DNA of 64,000 nt from Pseudarthrobacter sp. NamE5 (GCF_005796225.1 NZ_VAHO01000003.1:229449-293448); one strand, 5' to 3'. Counted from the stretch's first letter, positions 39,673-48,396 are shown. The notes: generated from the letters alone by a model not told the origin. Numbers and translations are program-made.

Positions 39673-40683
39673 ATGACTATTGAACAGAGTTCCACCCACG
39701 CAACCGCCTATTGGACCACAGGCAAGGAACACGGCGAGCTCCGCACGGAAGAGCTGCCAGCTCCCGGTCCAGGTGAGGCGCTGGTCCGTACCCTTTACTC
39801 CGGCATCAGCAAGGGGACCGAAATGACAGTGCACGCCGGCGCTGTCCCACCCAGGGTGGCCGATGCGATGCGTGCCCCTCACCAGGAGGGGCGGTTCCCC
39901 GGGCCGGTGAAGTTCGGATACCTCTCTGTGGGAGTTGTCGAAGAAGGGCCGGAGGGCTGGCCCGGGCAGCGGGTCTTCTGCCTCAGCCCCCATCAGGACC
40001 GCTATGTGGTGCCCGTCAGTGACCTCACCAGGATCCCCGACGACGTCCCGTCCTGCCGTGCGGTCCTCACCGGGACCGTTGAAACCGCCGTCAACGCCCT
40101 GTGGGAGGCGGGCCCCCGGTTGGGAGACCGGGTTGCGGTAGTGGGTGCCGGGCTGGTGGGCGGGATGGTGGCCACCCTGCTGCGCACGTTCCCCCTGGAA
40201 CGCTTGCAGCTCATTGACCTGGACACAGGCAGGAAACCGCTTGCGGACACCTTGCGCGTGGAGTTCACGCACCCGGATGACGCCCTCGCCGACTGCGACA
40301 TCGTTTTTCACTGCTCCGCCTCACAGGAAGGCCTGGAGCGAAGCCTGCAGCTTGTGGGCGACGAGGGGGACGTGATCGAAATGTCCTGGTACGCCAACCG
40401 GGAAGTCACCCTGCCGTTGGGGGAGGACTTCCATGCCCGGCGCCTGTCCATCCGTGCCAGCCAGGTAGGAGTGGTGGCACGGGCCCGTCGCCACCGCAGG
40501 ACCAACTCCGACCGTCTGAATCTCGCCGTCTCGCTGCTGAGGGACCCCGTGTTCGACGCTTTCATCACCGGCACTTCGCCGTTTGCCGAGCTGCCCGGAG
40601 TGGTGCAGGACCTCGCCCACGGCCGGCTTGACGCGCTCTGCCACGTCATCGAGTACCCCAGCGGTGCAGACGCCGGGTCATAG
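39673..40683 (+). CDS. Zinc-type alcohol dehydrogenase-like (MDR) protein
   Basis: The start is ATG 39673 (MTIEQSSTHATAYWTTG), giving 336 aa. The catalytic domain has SGISKGTEMTVHAG and KFGYLSVGVVEEG. The Rossmann domain has VAVVGAGLVGGMVATLL and LIDLD. The SGISxGTE stretch replaces the usual Cys-Gly-Ser-Asp zinc site, as in BchC-like members of the medium-chain dehydrogenase/reductase superfamily. It is followed within 50 bases by a pterin-synthase-fold gene and a glycosyltransferase stub, so it once belonged to a small biosynthetic operon. Confidence 0.83.
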   Translation: MTIEQSSTHATAYWTTGKEHGELRTEELPAPGPGEALVRTLYSGISKGTEMTVHAGAVPPRVADAMRAPHQEGRFPGPVKFGYLSVGVVEEGPEGWPGQRVFCLSPHQDRYVVPVSDLTRIPDDVPSCRAVLTGTVETAVNALWEAGPRLGDRVAVVGAGLVGGMVATLLRTFPLERLQLIDLDTGRKPLADTLRVEFTHPDDALADCDIVFHCSASQEGLERSLQLVGDEGDVIEMSWYANREVTLPLGEDFHARRLSIRASQVGVVARARRHRRTNSDRLNLAVSLLRDPVFDAFITGTSPFAELPGVVQDLAHGRLDALCHVIEYPSGADAGS

Positions 40684-40732
40684 GCGCCGTAGAAGACTTT
40701 ACGTACCCCACCTAAGAGACCAGAGGTAGCCC

Positions 40733-41128
40733 ATGTTCAGCCTGACCGTCCGCCGTCATTTCATGATTGCCCACAGCCTTCCCCGTGAGGCATTTGGGCC
40801 CGCGCAAGGACTGCACGGGGCTACGCTTGTTGCGGAAGTGACTTTCCGCCGTCGGAGGCTCAACGACAATGCCATTGTGTTGGACATTGGCGCCGCCGGC
40901 ACCATCATTGAAGAGGTCCTGGCCCGCCTGGACTACCGGAACCTGGACGAGCACCCCGACTTCGCGGGCAAGTTGACCACCACCGAGGCTTTGGCTGAAT
41001 ACGTTGCCCGGGCGGTCGCGGACAGGCTGAAGGATGACGACGACGGCGGCCGGCTTGCTGGTATCGACGTCACCCTGCGCGAAAACCCGGATGCCTGGGC
41101 CACTTTTGCCCTGGACCTCACCGCCTGA
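40733..41128 (+). CDS. 6-pyruvoyl-tetrahydropterin synthase-fold protein, divergent active site
   Basis: A 131-aa protein with the PTPS/QueD fold order: FSLTVRRHFMIAHSLP, LHGATLVAEVTF, IVLDIGAAGTIIEEVL, LDYRNLDEHPDF, TTEALAEYVARAV and VTLRENPDAWATF. Several family residues differ. The HGH zinc pair is HGA, the catalytic Cys before it is absent and the LDH catalytic His is Tyr. The first His and final Glu remain. It is therefore probably not a standard PTPS or QueD enzyme. It lies 49 bases after the MDR gene. Confidence 0.8.
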   Translation: MFSLTVRRHFMIAHSLPREAFGPAQGLHGATLVAEVTFRRRRLNDNAIVLDIGAAGTIIEEVLARLDYRNLDEHPDFAGKLTTTEALAEYVARAVADRLKDDDDGGRLAGIDVTLRENPDAWATFALDLTA

Positions 41129-41132
41129 CGCA

Positions 41133-41267
41133 ATGCTGCGCATCCGCCTGCTGGTCCCCGGCGAAGTTCACCACCACTCCGGCGGCAACGCCTACAACGC
41201 CCGGCTGGTGCAGAGCTTGAAAGCGCTGGGTACCGACGTCGAGGTGCTGGCCGTCGAGGGCGCGTAA
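41133..41267 (+). pseudogene. Glycosyltransferase, N-terminal remnant (44 codons)
   Basis: Four bases after the PTPS-fold stop, a frame runs MLRIRLLVPGEVHHHSGGNA, then YNARLVQSLKALGTDVEVLA, then VEGA and stop. This is the start of a GT4-type glycosyltransferase (N-terminal Rossmann strand, a GGN-type donor loop region, first helix). The rest of the enzyme, normally over 300 residues, is missing. The downstream DNA switches directly to tadA. A deletion has therefore removed most of the gene. Confidence 0.75.
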
Positions 41268-41324
41268 CCAAGAACCCGCCGGGCCTTGAACTACGAAAAC
41301 CACCGGGCCGCAAAGCCAGGTGGA

Positions 41325-41831
41325 CTAGAGCCGGGTACGGTGGCCGGCAAAGAACTCCCGGAGCAGAGCAGCGCACTCGTCTTCCCGGACGCCCGGGTAC
41401 ACCTCAACCCAATGGTTCAGGCGGCGCTCGCGGAGCACGTCGAACACCGATCCGGCCGCCCCTGCCTTCTCGTCCCAGGCCCCTAAAACCACCCGTGGAA
41501 TCCGCGCCAGGACAATGGCCCCGGCACACATCGCGCAGGGTTCGAGGGTAACAACCAGCGTGCAGTCGGCCAGCCGCCAGCCGTCTCCGCTGCCACCGTT
41601 GAGCAGTGCAAGCTGCCTTAGCCGCTCGGCCGCCTCCCGGATCGCTACCACCTCGGCATGGGCGGTGGGGTCTCCCAGTTCCTCCCGCTGGTTCCGTCCG
41701 GAACCCAGCACAACGCCGTCGGGCCCTATCACCACGGCGCCGATTGGCACGTCCTCGCTAGTGAGGGCGCGGCGGGCTTCGGCAAGGGCGAGGCCCATCC
41801 ACGCGTGGTGTTTCTTCTGAACGGAGGCCAT
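41325..41831 (-). CDS. tadA: tRNA-specific adenosine deaminase
   Basis: A 168-aa cytidine/deoxycytidylate-deaminase-fold protein. The zinc site is complete: HAEVVAI (His ligand and catalytic Glu) and PCAMCAGAI (two Cys). Features AWMGLALAEAR at the start and SRNLNHWVEVYPGV-like text at the end (residues about 140-155) match TadA, which makes inosine at the wobble base of tRNA-Arg(ACG). That tRNA occurs in this window at 50002. It is divergent from the PAP2 gene. Confidence 0.93.
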   Translation of the reverse strand: MASVQKKHHAWMGLALAEARRALTSEDVPIGAVVIGPDGVVLGSGRNQREELGDPTAHAEVVAIREAAERLRQLALLNGGSGDGWRLADCTLVVTLEPCAMCAGAIVLARIPRVVLGAWDEKAGAAGSVFDVLRERRLNHWVEVYPGVREDECAALLREFFAGHRTRL

Positions 41832-41892
41832 GGCTCAATGATAGTTTCGAAGGATACCCAGAGCCCGTGACGCAGATCCGCCGGGAGGCACA

Positions 41893-42699
41893 GTGAGTAC
41901 AGTCCGAGACCGCGTGGACAAGTGGATCAAGCCGTATGCCGCACTCTGGCTGACCATGATCATCGGCGGCGCACTGGTGATTGCCATGGCCTTGCTGGGC
42001 GCCGAGGTCTACTCAGACGTTGTAGATGAGGAAGGGCTGACCAGCCTTGATATTCCTGCACTGGAATACGCCCAGTCACTCCGGAATCCTGAAACGGACG
42101 CCTTCGCCACCGGCTTCACCAACGTAGGGGGCGGGATAGGCATGCCCATCCTCGCCAGCATCCTCACTGCCTGGCTGACCTTCCTGAGCAGGACATGGCG
42201 TCCCATCGTGCTGGTTGGCGGCGCGGCGCTGGTTTCCACCACAGCCACCACGATGAGCAAGCGCCTGGTGGGCCGGACCCGCCCGGACCATTCGGAGGCC
42301 GTGCCGCCGTTCGAGCACACGCCTTCCTTTCCGAGCGGCCACACGCTGAACACCACCGTGGTGATAGGCGTCCTGCTCTACCTCATGTGCCTTCAGTTCC
42401 AGATGCTCTGGGCCAGGATTACCGCCATAACCGCCGGGGTCGTCTTCATAATTGCCATGGGCCTGAGCAGGGTGTTCCTCGGCCACCACTGGTTCACCGA
42501 TGTGATGGCCGGCTGGTTCCTGGGGCTCGCCTGGGTAGGCATCGTTATCCTCGCCCACAGGCTGTTCCACCTGCTGCGCCGAAGGGAGCACGCCGGGCCC
42601 GCTCCGACGTTCGAACACCCCGTGGTGCGCGACGTCGTTGCCGACGCAGTGCACCATGACGGACGGCACACCGCCCACGGCGAGGACAAGGCCGGGTGA
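41893..42699 (+). CDS. PAP2-family membrane phosphatase
   Basis: A 268-aa protein with about six membrane helices. The three phosphatase motifs are present: KRLVGRTRP, FPSGHTLN (Ser-Gly-His) and SRVFLGHHWFTDV. The family dephosphorylates lipid phosphates such as undecaprenyl pyrophosphate or phosphatidic acid. The substrate here is unknown. The tail after the last helix is His/Asp-rich and polar. It lies 12 bases before upp and may be co-transcribed with it. Confidence 0.9.
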   Translation: MSTVRDRVDKWIKPYAALWLTMIIGGALVIAMALLGAEVYSDVVDEEGLTSLDIPALEYAQSLRNPETDAFATGFTNVGGGIGMPILASILTAWLTFLSRTWRPIVLVGGAALVSTTATTMSKRLVGRTRPDHSEAVPPFEHTPSFPSGHTLNTTVVIGVLLYLMCLQFQMLWARITAITAGVVFIIAMGLSRVFLGHHWFTDVMAGWFLGLAWVGIVILAHRLFHLLRRREHAGPAPTFEHPVVRDVVADAVHHDGRHTAHGEDKAG

Positions 42700-42711
42700 T
42701 AGTTTTGACCC

Positions 42712-43347
42712 ATGCGCACTCTCGTTGTGGACCACCCGCTGGTCGCCCATAAACTCACCGTCCTCAGGGACAAGAACACCCCGTCACCGGTCTTCCGGCA
42801 GCTGACGGAAGAGCTGGTGACTCTCCTTGCCTACGAGGCCACGCGCGAGGTCCGCACCGAACCGGTCACGATCGAAACGCCTGTCAGCAGCACCGTGGGT
42901 ACGGCGTTCACCAAACCCACTCCGCTGGTGGTGCCCATACTGCGGGCCGGACTGGGAATGCTGGAGGGCATGACCAAACTCGTGCCCACCGCCGAAGTGG
43001 GTTTCCTGGGCATGGCCCGCGACGAGGAAACCCTGGACATCATCACCTACGCCGAGCGCCTCCCCGAAAACCTCACGGGCCGGCAGATCTTCGTCCTGGA
43101 CCCGATGCTTGCCACTGGCGGAACCCTCCGTGAAGCCATCAAGTTCCTGTTCAAGCGCGGCGCCTCGGATGTCACCTGCATCTGCCTTCTCGCCGCTCCG
43201 GAAGGGCTCTCCAAGCTTGAAGAGGAACTTTCCGATGCCAACGTGACCATCGTCCTGGCGTCCATCGACGAAAAGCTCAACGAAAAGTCCTACATCGTCC
43301 CCGGCCTCGGCGACGCGGGGGACCGCCTCTACGGTATCGCGGGCTAG
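42712..43347 (+). CDS. upp: Uracil phosphoribosyltransferase
   Basis: A 211-aa protein, the normal length. It begins [20 protein letters not shown], contains [14 protein letters not shown] and the PRPP-binding motif [13 protein letters not shown], and ends with the uracil-site region ending [12 protein letters not shown]. It converts uracil and PRPP to UMP in pyrimidine salvage. It follows the PAP2 gene closely. Confidence 0.97.
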   Translation: MRTLVVDHPLVAHKLTVLRDKNTPSPVFRQLTEELVTLLAYEATREVRTEPVTIETPVSSTVGTAFTKPTPLVVPILRAGLGMLEGMTKLVPTAEVGFLGMARDEETLDIITYAERLPENLTGRQIFVLDPMLATGGTLREAIKFLFKRGASDVTCICLLAAPEGLSKLEEELSDANVTIVLASIDEKLNEKSYIVPGLGDAGDRLYGIAG

Positions 43348-43387
43348 GACTCAAGCCTTTCCTGCTCTCCATCCGCAAAGCTACCCT

Positions 43388-43771
43388 GTGCGGATGGACT
43401 GGAAACTGGAACTTGCATACGTCCCCGTATCCGATGTAGACCGTGCCAAGGACTTCTACGTCAACAAGGTGGGGTTCAACGCCGACTTCGATGAGCGCCC
43501 CACCGATGCCATCAGGTTCGTCCAGCTGACGCCTCCCGGCTCGGCCTGTTCCATTTGCATCGGGGAGGGGCTCACTGACGCGCCTCCCGGAACCGGCTCA
43601 AACCTCCAACTGGTGGTCAGCGACATCCAGGCAGCACATGACCACCTGAAGGGAAACGGGGTGGACGTGAGCGACGTGGACATCCAGGACTGGGGCCATT
43701 TCGTGTACTTCGCCGACCCCGACGGGAACCGCTGGGCGGTGCAATATATCCCTGGCCGGGACGCCCAGTAA
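43388..43771 (+). CDS. VOC-family (glyoxalase-like) protein
   Basis: A 127-aa single-domain protein; either GTG 43388 or ATG 43394 may be the start. The VOC repeat pattern is clear: LELAYVPVSDVDRAKDFYVN, then LQLVVSDIQAAHDHLKGNG, and HFVYFADPDGNRWAVQYIPG (the DPDGN signature). It could be a dioxygenase-like, isomerase or antibiotic-binding protein. The substrate cannot be told. Confidence 0.88.
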   Translation: MRMDWKLELAYVPVSDVDRAKDFYVNKVGFNADFDERPTDAIRFVQLTPPGSACSICIGEGLTDAPPGTGSNLQLVVSDIQAAHDHLKGNGVDVSDVDIQDWGHFVYFADPDGNRWAVQYIPGRDAQ

Positions 43772-43878
43772 AGCACTAAGTCCCCCTGCTTTGACCTCCA
43801 GCCAAGGCAGGCCGACGGCTGTGTGCCGGGACTTGCGCGTGCGGAGCGGAAAAGCGGGAGACTCAGCGGCAGTTGGGT

Positions 43879-44616
43879 CTAGTACCAGTTATTGGCGTAG
43901 TGGAAGTTCAGGGCTCCACACGGTGACTGGTAGCGCTCCTGGATGTAGTCCAGGCCCCAGTTGATCTGGGTGCGGTAGTTGGTGAGGTAGTCGGCCCCGG
44001 CACTGGCCATCTTCTCGGCCGGCAGGGACTGGACAATGCCATAGGCGCCGCTGCTGGGGTTCGTGGCCGTGGTGGTCCAGTCGGATTCCTTGTCCCACAG
44101 CGTTACCAGGCACTGCATCTGGTCCTGGGCCCAGCCGTAGGAAGCCAGTTGGCCGGCAGCGTAGGCCTGGGCACCGGCGGGGTCATTGACTGCGACGACG
44201 GGTGCGGGTTCCGGAGCAGGAGCGGGCGCAGGTGCCGGAGCAGGCTCGGGTGCCGGCGCGGATGCCGGTGCCGGTTCCGGCGCAGCTGCAGGGGCGGGCT
44301 CGGCGGCCGGGGCGGGAGCAGGCTCGGCGGCCTGCGGCACCACGTTGATCGGTTCTGCCGAAGGTGCAGGGTTGGCCTGGATCTCGCTCTGTTCGATGCT
44401 GAGCTTGGACTGGGCCTCGGCAGCCTGCGTCTCCGTGGCTGCCACGCGGTTGCCGGCGTCAGTAGCCTGGCCTGCGGCTCCTACCCCAACAAGGAGTGCG
44501 CAGGAAGCTGCAACGATTGCGGCGCGCTGGCCGAAGGACGGGATTTTGCCTGCTGCACGCGGGGAATGGGTTTCAGGCCCGGATTTTGGGCGTGCTTTTG
44601 CAAGGAATTTTGACAT
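43879..44616 (-). CDS. Secreted transglycosylase with Ala/Pro linker
   Basis: A 245-aa exported protein. A basic N-terminus and hydrophobic segment (about residues 29-50) form a signal peptide or anchor, then a coiled stretch and a roughly 50-residue AP/EPAPA repeat that crosses the wall. The C-terminal domain (about 165-245) is transglycosylase-like: LWDKESDWTTTATNPSSGAY (probable catalytic Glu in DKESDW), GIVQSLPAEKM, INWGLDYIQERYQSPCGA and a terminal YANNWY. It should cut or remodel peptidoglycan. Confidence 0.87.
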   Translation of the reverse strand: MSKFLAKARPKSGPETHSPRAAGKIPSFGQRAAIVAASCALLVGVGAAGQATDAGNRVAATETQAAEAQSKLSIEQSEIQANPAPSAEPINVVPQAAEPAPAPAAEPAPAAAPEPAPASAPAPEPAPAPAPAPAPEPAPVVAVNDPAGAQAYAAGQLASYGWAQDQMQCLVTLWDKESDWTTTATNPSSGAYGIVQSLPAEKMASAGADYLTNYRTQINWGLDYIQERYQSPCGALNFHYANNWY

Positions 44617-44989
44617 GATGGTTCGCCTCTCACACCTGCGGAGTTAGCTGTCGGGTTCGGATGAGGGCATCCGGCCACACGGAAAATCACGTGCTGGCTT
44701 AACCCCAAGGGCAACTGAATGCCCGGGACGGTGGGTCCCCCGCCTCTGCCTTTTGCTCAAGCGGAATCCGGGAAGTGGCAGAGCTTGGCGTCATCCGGAT
44801 ATGCGGCACAAAGGGGAACCGCACCCAATCGACGGTACAGGAGAGGAGTACTTAAGTCACATTTTGGTAACATAGATCACGGATTTCGGCGTGCCGTGTT
44901 GCGCTCTTGCCAAGCCCTTCGCCCCTTACTGCATAAGGTAAAGCTGAACAAGAACCGGGTACGGCGGGTCCGTGACGATACCGTTACCG

Positions 44990-45360
44990 TCCGCCAATGG
45001 GGCCTCGACAACAATGGACTCGGCGACGACAGTCCGAGGCGCATCAGGACCTGCCGCAGATGCGACGGACTCCCTGGACCACCGCGGGCTCGTCGGGAGT
45101 TCCGGGCGCCAGGTCGTGATCCAGTGCCATGACTTTCTCGTCACTGACTCCTTCCAGTACAAGCTGGGTCAGGTCAACCTCGCTGAGCTCCAGCGGCTTG
45201 CCCTCATCGAGCCGTGCCAGCACCAGCAGGTCCTCCGCCAGGGTGTCGTACGTGCAGACTGGCTTCAGGCCCTGGCCAGCGACTTGTCGCCGTCCGGCGG
45301 GGAGGTTGTTTGTCAGGGCCTGCGGTGGCCATGGAACAACTCGCCCTCATTGGTTCAGGC
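44990..45360 (-). pseudogene. Sensor histidine kinase remnant, frameshifted
   Basis: One minus-strand frame reads AEDLLVLARLDEGKPLELSE, then VDLTQLVLEGVSD and PDEPAVVQG, matching the end of the HisKA helices and the linker to the ATPase domain of sensor kinases (typical LVEDLLxLARLDEG). It stops at about 45055. A neighbouring frame continues HLRQVLMRL, the N-box start. Upstream, another frame gives DKSLARA before a stop. Several frameshifts or deletions have destroyed the gene; no start or complete ATPase domain remains. Confidence 0.72.
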
Positions 45361-45712
45361 GCTGTTGTGGCGCACTAGCGTGTCAGCTGCGGATGCGGTT
45401 TTAACGAGCGCAATACTGCGATTACCCCTGTTTCCTGCGCTGGATCTGGCTCCTCTGTCGATCAAGCGGAAAATTTTTCCTGTCCAGGAAAACGCTGACT
45501 GGACAGGCCGGAAGTGCGGGGAGGGGAATTCTTCCATTGCGCCACTTCCTGAAGAAAAGTGCCCATGAGGGGGGTTGCCCCGAACATTGTTCTCCAAACC
45601 CCGGCGGTAGGCCGTGGTCGTCGGATAACAGCTGTTATTTTTCGCGGTCCGCCGAAATCGTGATTTGCGCCACGTTAGCCGTTTTAGGTCTCACAATGCG
45701 GACTATCACGTC

Positions 45713-45741
45713 CATTGTTACTTGCAAGTTGTCATTGTTAC
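45713..45741. promoter_or_regulatory. Direct repeat CATTGTTAC upstream of winged-helix gene
   Basis: CATTGTTAC occurs at 45713-45721 and again at 45733-45741, 20 bases apart (about two helical turns). Related half-sites lie nearby: TCACAATG at 45691-45698 and CAATGTGA near 45754. Direct repeats on the same helix face are typical of OmpR-type winged-helix binding sites, so this may be an autoregulatory site. Confidence 0.45.
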
Positions 45742-45981
45742 GCTGCACACTTCCAATGTGAACAAGAACTCAACAGCACCTGCAGCCGCAGAATATTGGC
45801 CCAGCACATCCGCTGCTGCCGACATGCGCTGTTGTCGAATGTGCGCCTGACCTTCCCACCCTCCGAAGTTTTTAGGCATTCGCCCCCAGCCCAGCGTCGG
45901 GCCCCCCTTCCCAGTTCGCAGTGCGGGGAAACCCAGCATTCGGGCCGTGCACGACGGCCATTCACATTGAGGTAAGCAAAC

Positions 45982-46848
45982 ATGTCAGTTGCATCCGGAT
46001 ACGTCCACATTTCTGTCCGTAACGCCGCCAAGGCCGGCCAGCCCTCGGGCCTCCGTCCCGGGTTTGGGCCGCGTCCCGCCCTTTCCCCTTCTACTTCCGG
46101 GAGCAGCTTCCCCTCGCAGGGCTATGCGCCGCAGGGCTTCAACCCCAATTCCTACGGACAGCTCCGTGCCGTCCAGCCTGCCGAAACAGCGCCCATGACC
46201 GCGCCCACCCCGGTTGTCGCTGGGCCCAACGCCGTCCGTCCTGTTTCCAACGACAATGTGGCCCGCGGCTTCGTCCTGTACATGGGCATCGATGAGGAGA
46301 CCGCGGCGGCGGCCGGAACCTCCATCGCCAAGCTGGCCCAGGAGATCCGGGCCTACGCCCAGTCCCTGGTGGCGGGAGCCGAGAGCTACGCCGCCGTTGC
46401 GGTAGCCCCTGCCGGCACGCCCGGTTCCGCGCTCGACGTCGTCCGCTCCACCTTCGGCGACCCCACAGTCAACACCCGCCAGCGCAGCGAAGCACCCCGC
46501 CCCCCGCAGGCCCAGGAGCCGCGCCCGTCCGGCGTCCTGATTGACCTGGCCCGCCGTGAAGTACACCTGGACGGCGAGTCGCTCAACCTGACCTTCAAGG
46601 AATTCGAACTCCTGAACTATCTCGTGGAGAACGGCACACGCACCGTCGGCCGCGATGAGCTCCTCGAAGGCCTGTGGCGCAACGCCGAAGAGGTGCCCAA
46701 CGAGCGCACCATCGACGTCCACATCCGCCGCCTGCGCTCCAAGCTCGGCCGCCTGGCCAATACCGTCCGCACGGTCCGCGGCCAGGGCTACCGGTTCTAC
46801 GAGCACCCCGAGGTGGTCGTCTGGGCCGCTCCGGAGTACTCGATCTAG
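45982..46848 (+). CDS. Winged-helix DNA-binding protein (OmpR/PhoB-type domain, no receiver)
   Basis: A 288-aa protein. The first 90 residues are Pro/Gly/Ser-rich and probably disordered. Residues about 91-150 form a small domain (NVARGFVLYMGIDEETAAAA, LAQEIRAYAQSL). The C-terminus (about 185-280) is an OmpR/PhoB winged helix: VLIDLARREVHLDGESLNLT, FKEFELLNYLVENG, ERTIDVHIRRLRSKLG and TVRGQGYRFYEHPE. No phosphoacceptor receiver domain is present, so it is not a classical response regulator. Long upstream DNA with direct repeats may be its target. Confidence 0.87.
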   Translation: MSVASGYVHISVRNAAKAGQPSGLRPGFGPRPALSPSTSGSSFPSQGYAPQGFNPNSYGQLRAVQPAETAPMTAPTPVVAGPNAVRPVSNDNVARGFVLYMGIDEETAAAAGTSIAKLAQEIRAYAQSLVAGAESYAAVAVAPAGTPGSALDVVRSTFGDPTVNTRQRSEAPRPPQAQEPRPSGVLIDLARREVHLDGESLNLTFKEFELLNYLVENGTRTVGRDELLEGLWRNAEEVPNERTIDVHIRRLRSKLGRLANTVRTVRGQGYRFYEHPEVVVWAAPEYSI

Positions 46849-47068
46849 CTCGTACTTCAGCACCGACAGAAGGCGGCAGGAACCCTCTGCGCCTGCGATC
46901 GTACCTCCCCACCGCCACCCTCGCCTCGCAAGCTCGGCCAGGGAACGCTGGCGGCGTGGGCCCAGCGCAACAACGGCGCTTCCGGCGTGTGTCGCCTTCT
47001 GTCGTTCAGCTCGCGCTCACCGGGCATGTGCCACCGCGGCTTTATTTTGTGGCGACTAGGCTAAGGCC
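46849..47068. other. Intergenic region, nothing recognised
   Basis: About 220 bases between the winged-helix and phosphatase genes. I see no convincing gene, strong hairpin or RNA here. Confidence 0.4.
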
Positions 47069-47596
47069 ATGAGTGAGCACCATCTTCGGCGACTTGTGAT
47101 CATGCGGCATGCCAAGGCTGACTGGCCTGGCGGGGTGGCTGACCATGAACGTCCGCTGGAGGAGCGGGGGCACCGGGAAGCGCCGCTGGCAGGGCGCTGG
47201 CTGCTCAAGCACAACATCGTCCCCGACTTCATCCTCTGCTCCAGCGCACTGCGCACCCGGCAAACGTGCACCTGGGTCTGCTCTGAACTCGGTGACAAAG
47301 CGCCCACACCCAAGCTTGAAGATGGCCTGTACGCAGCCTCAGCGCTGCGGATGCTGACGGTGATCAACCACGTTCCGGATACGGTCACCACGCTGATGCT
47401 GATTTCGCATCTGCCCGGCGTGCAGGACCTCGCCATGCATCTTGCCTCCAGGGACTCCGACCACGACGCCTACATGGACGCAGCCACCCGTTTTCCCACC
47501 AATGCGCTTACCGTCCTGGAAACGGAGAAACCATGGGCGGAGCTGGACGGCCAGGACGCGCGCATCACAAAATTTAAGGTTCCCCGCGCGCACTAG
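47069..47596 (+). CDS. SixA-like histidine phosphatase
   Basis: A 175-aa phosphoglycerate-mutase-superfamily protein. The catalytic motif is IMRHAKADWPG (phospho-accepting His), followed by HERPLEERGHREAPLAG, CSSALRTRQT (second Arg) and ISHLPGVQDL (second His). Size and RHAKA motif match SixA-type phosphohistidine phosphatases. The substrate is unknown; a role removing phosphate from histidine-phosphotransfer proteins is family knowledge, not visible here. Confidence 0.9.
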   Translation: MSEHHLRRLVIMRHAKADWPGGVADHERPLEERGHREAPLAGRWLLKHNIVPDFILCSSALRTRQTCTWVCSELGDKAPTPKLEDGLYAASALRMLTVINHVPDTVTTLMLISHLPGVQDLAMHLASRDSDHDAYMDAATRFPTNALTVLETEKPWAELDGQDARITKFKVPRAH

Positions 47597-47622
47597 CTGC
47601 TACACAGCAGCGGCAGCGCCGG

Positions 47623-48288
47623 TCAGCGGCGCGAGGATGCGCCACTGCCGGGCCGGGTTGCGGGCTTGGTCGAAGGAGAAGCGGACGACGACGGCCGCTT
47701 GGCTGCTGCAGGAACGCGCGCAGGAGGGCGGAAACCGCCGGTTCCCCCGCCGCTAGCGCGTGCGGCCGTTCCGCGCTGCCCTGCTGCCCCTGCTGCCCCC
47801 TGCTGGGTGGGTCTCCGCTGGCGGGTACCTGCGGCCCCCGGCCGGCGGCCCGCCATCGCAGCTCGTCGCTTTACCGTTGTGGCCTTCCCGCCCGGGCTTA
47901 GCAACCGCCGCCCCCGCGGCCAGCACGCGCCGAGGAACAGGACCAGCAACGTGCCCAGGGCCGCCGCGGCAGCCCCAAAAAAGTAGTTGTCCGGGTCGCC
48001 GGTGGGAAGCGGCGTGCCGATAAAGGACGATTCCCCGCTAAATGCCAGTTCCCAGGTGCTGAGGAAGGCCAGCGAAAAAGCAATCGTCAGGCTGGTTCCA
48101 GCACCGGCAGCGAGCAGGGCAAGGCGGCGGCCCCGGCCAAGGATCTCCACGATGCAGGCGAGGCACGCCAGAGCCAGGACACCGGCGAACGCCACAAACA
48201 CCGGCTCGGCGAGCGTCATCCCGGTCAGCACCAGCAGGCCGGCTGCAACGATGCCGGTGGTGACTGCAAATTTTCCGCTGTACCCCAT
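47623..48288 (-). CDS. Membrane protein with basic Ala/Gly-rich tail
   Basis: I take ATG 48286-48288 (MGYSGKFAVTTGIVAAGLL); two upstream ATGs are possible. The 221-aa product has four hydrophobic helices in its first 135 residues (LLVLTGMTLAEPVFVAFAGV, LALACLACIVEILG, LALLAAGAGTSLTIAFSLAF, AAAAALGTLLVLFLGACW), then a long basic, low-complexity C-terminal tail. No family is recognised. Confidence 0.75.
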   Translation of the reverse strand: MGYSGKFAVTTGIVAAGLLVLTGMTLAEPVFVAFAGVLALACLACIVEILGRGRRLALLAAGAGTSLTIAFSLAFLSTWELAFSGESSFIGTPLPTGDPDNYFFGAAAAALGTLLVLFLGACWPRGRRLLSPGGKATTVKRRAAMAGRRPGAAGTRQRRPTQQGAAGAAGQRGTAARASGGGTGGFRPPARVPAAAKRPSSSASPSTKPATRPGSGASSRR

Positions 48289-48396
48289 GCACTCCATCAT
48301 CCCCGAGGCGCAGGTTCCTCAGCACCAGGCCGCGCAGTCTGGTCGGGACTGCCGCAACACTTCAGTGTCACGCTGCTGCCGTTCCGTCTCCACAGC

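Larger units (their letters stand above)
44617..45981. other. 1.36-kb region with no intact gene
   Basis: Several short frames occur, but none has a good start, codon pattern or recognisable product. The region contains a degraded sensor kinase on the minus strand (about 44990-45360). Nearer the winged-helix gene there is AT-richer DNA with direct repeats that probably holds its promoter. The part at 44617-44990 is upstream of the transglycosylase gene and should contain its promoter. Confidence 0.6.

Noticed and set aside
42076..42750. 224-aa minus-strand frame opposite the PAP2 gene
   Set aside because: Shadow of the phosphatase gene; no recognisable domain.
44149..44647. Gly/Arg/Ser-rich plus-strand frames opposite the transglycosylase
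   Set aside because: Complement of the AP repeat linker.
44719..45568. Plus-strand frames of 137 and 198 aa in the gene-poor region
   Set aside because: They lie opposite the kinase remnant and show no domain, start site or plausible composition.
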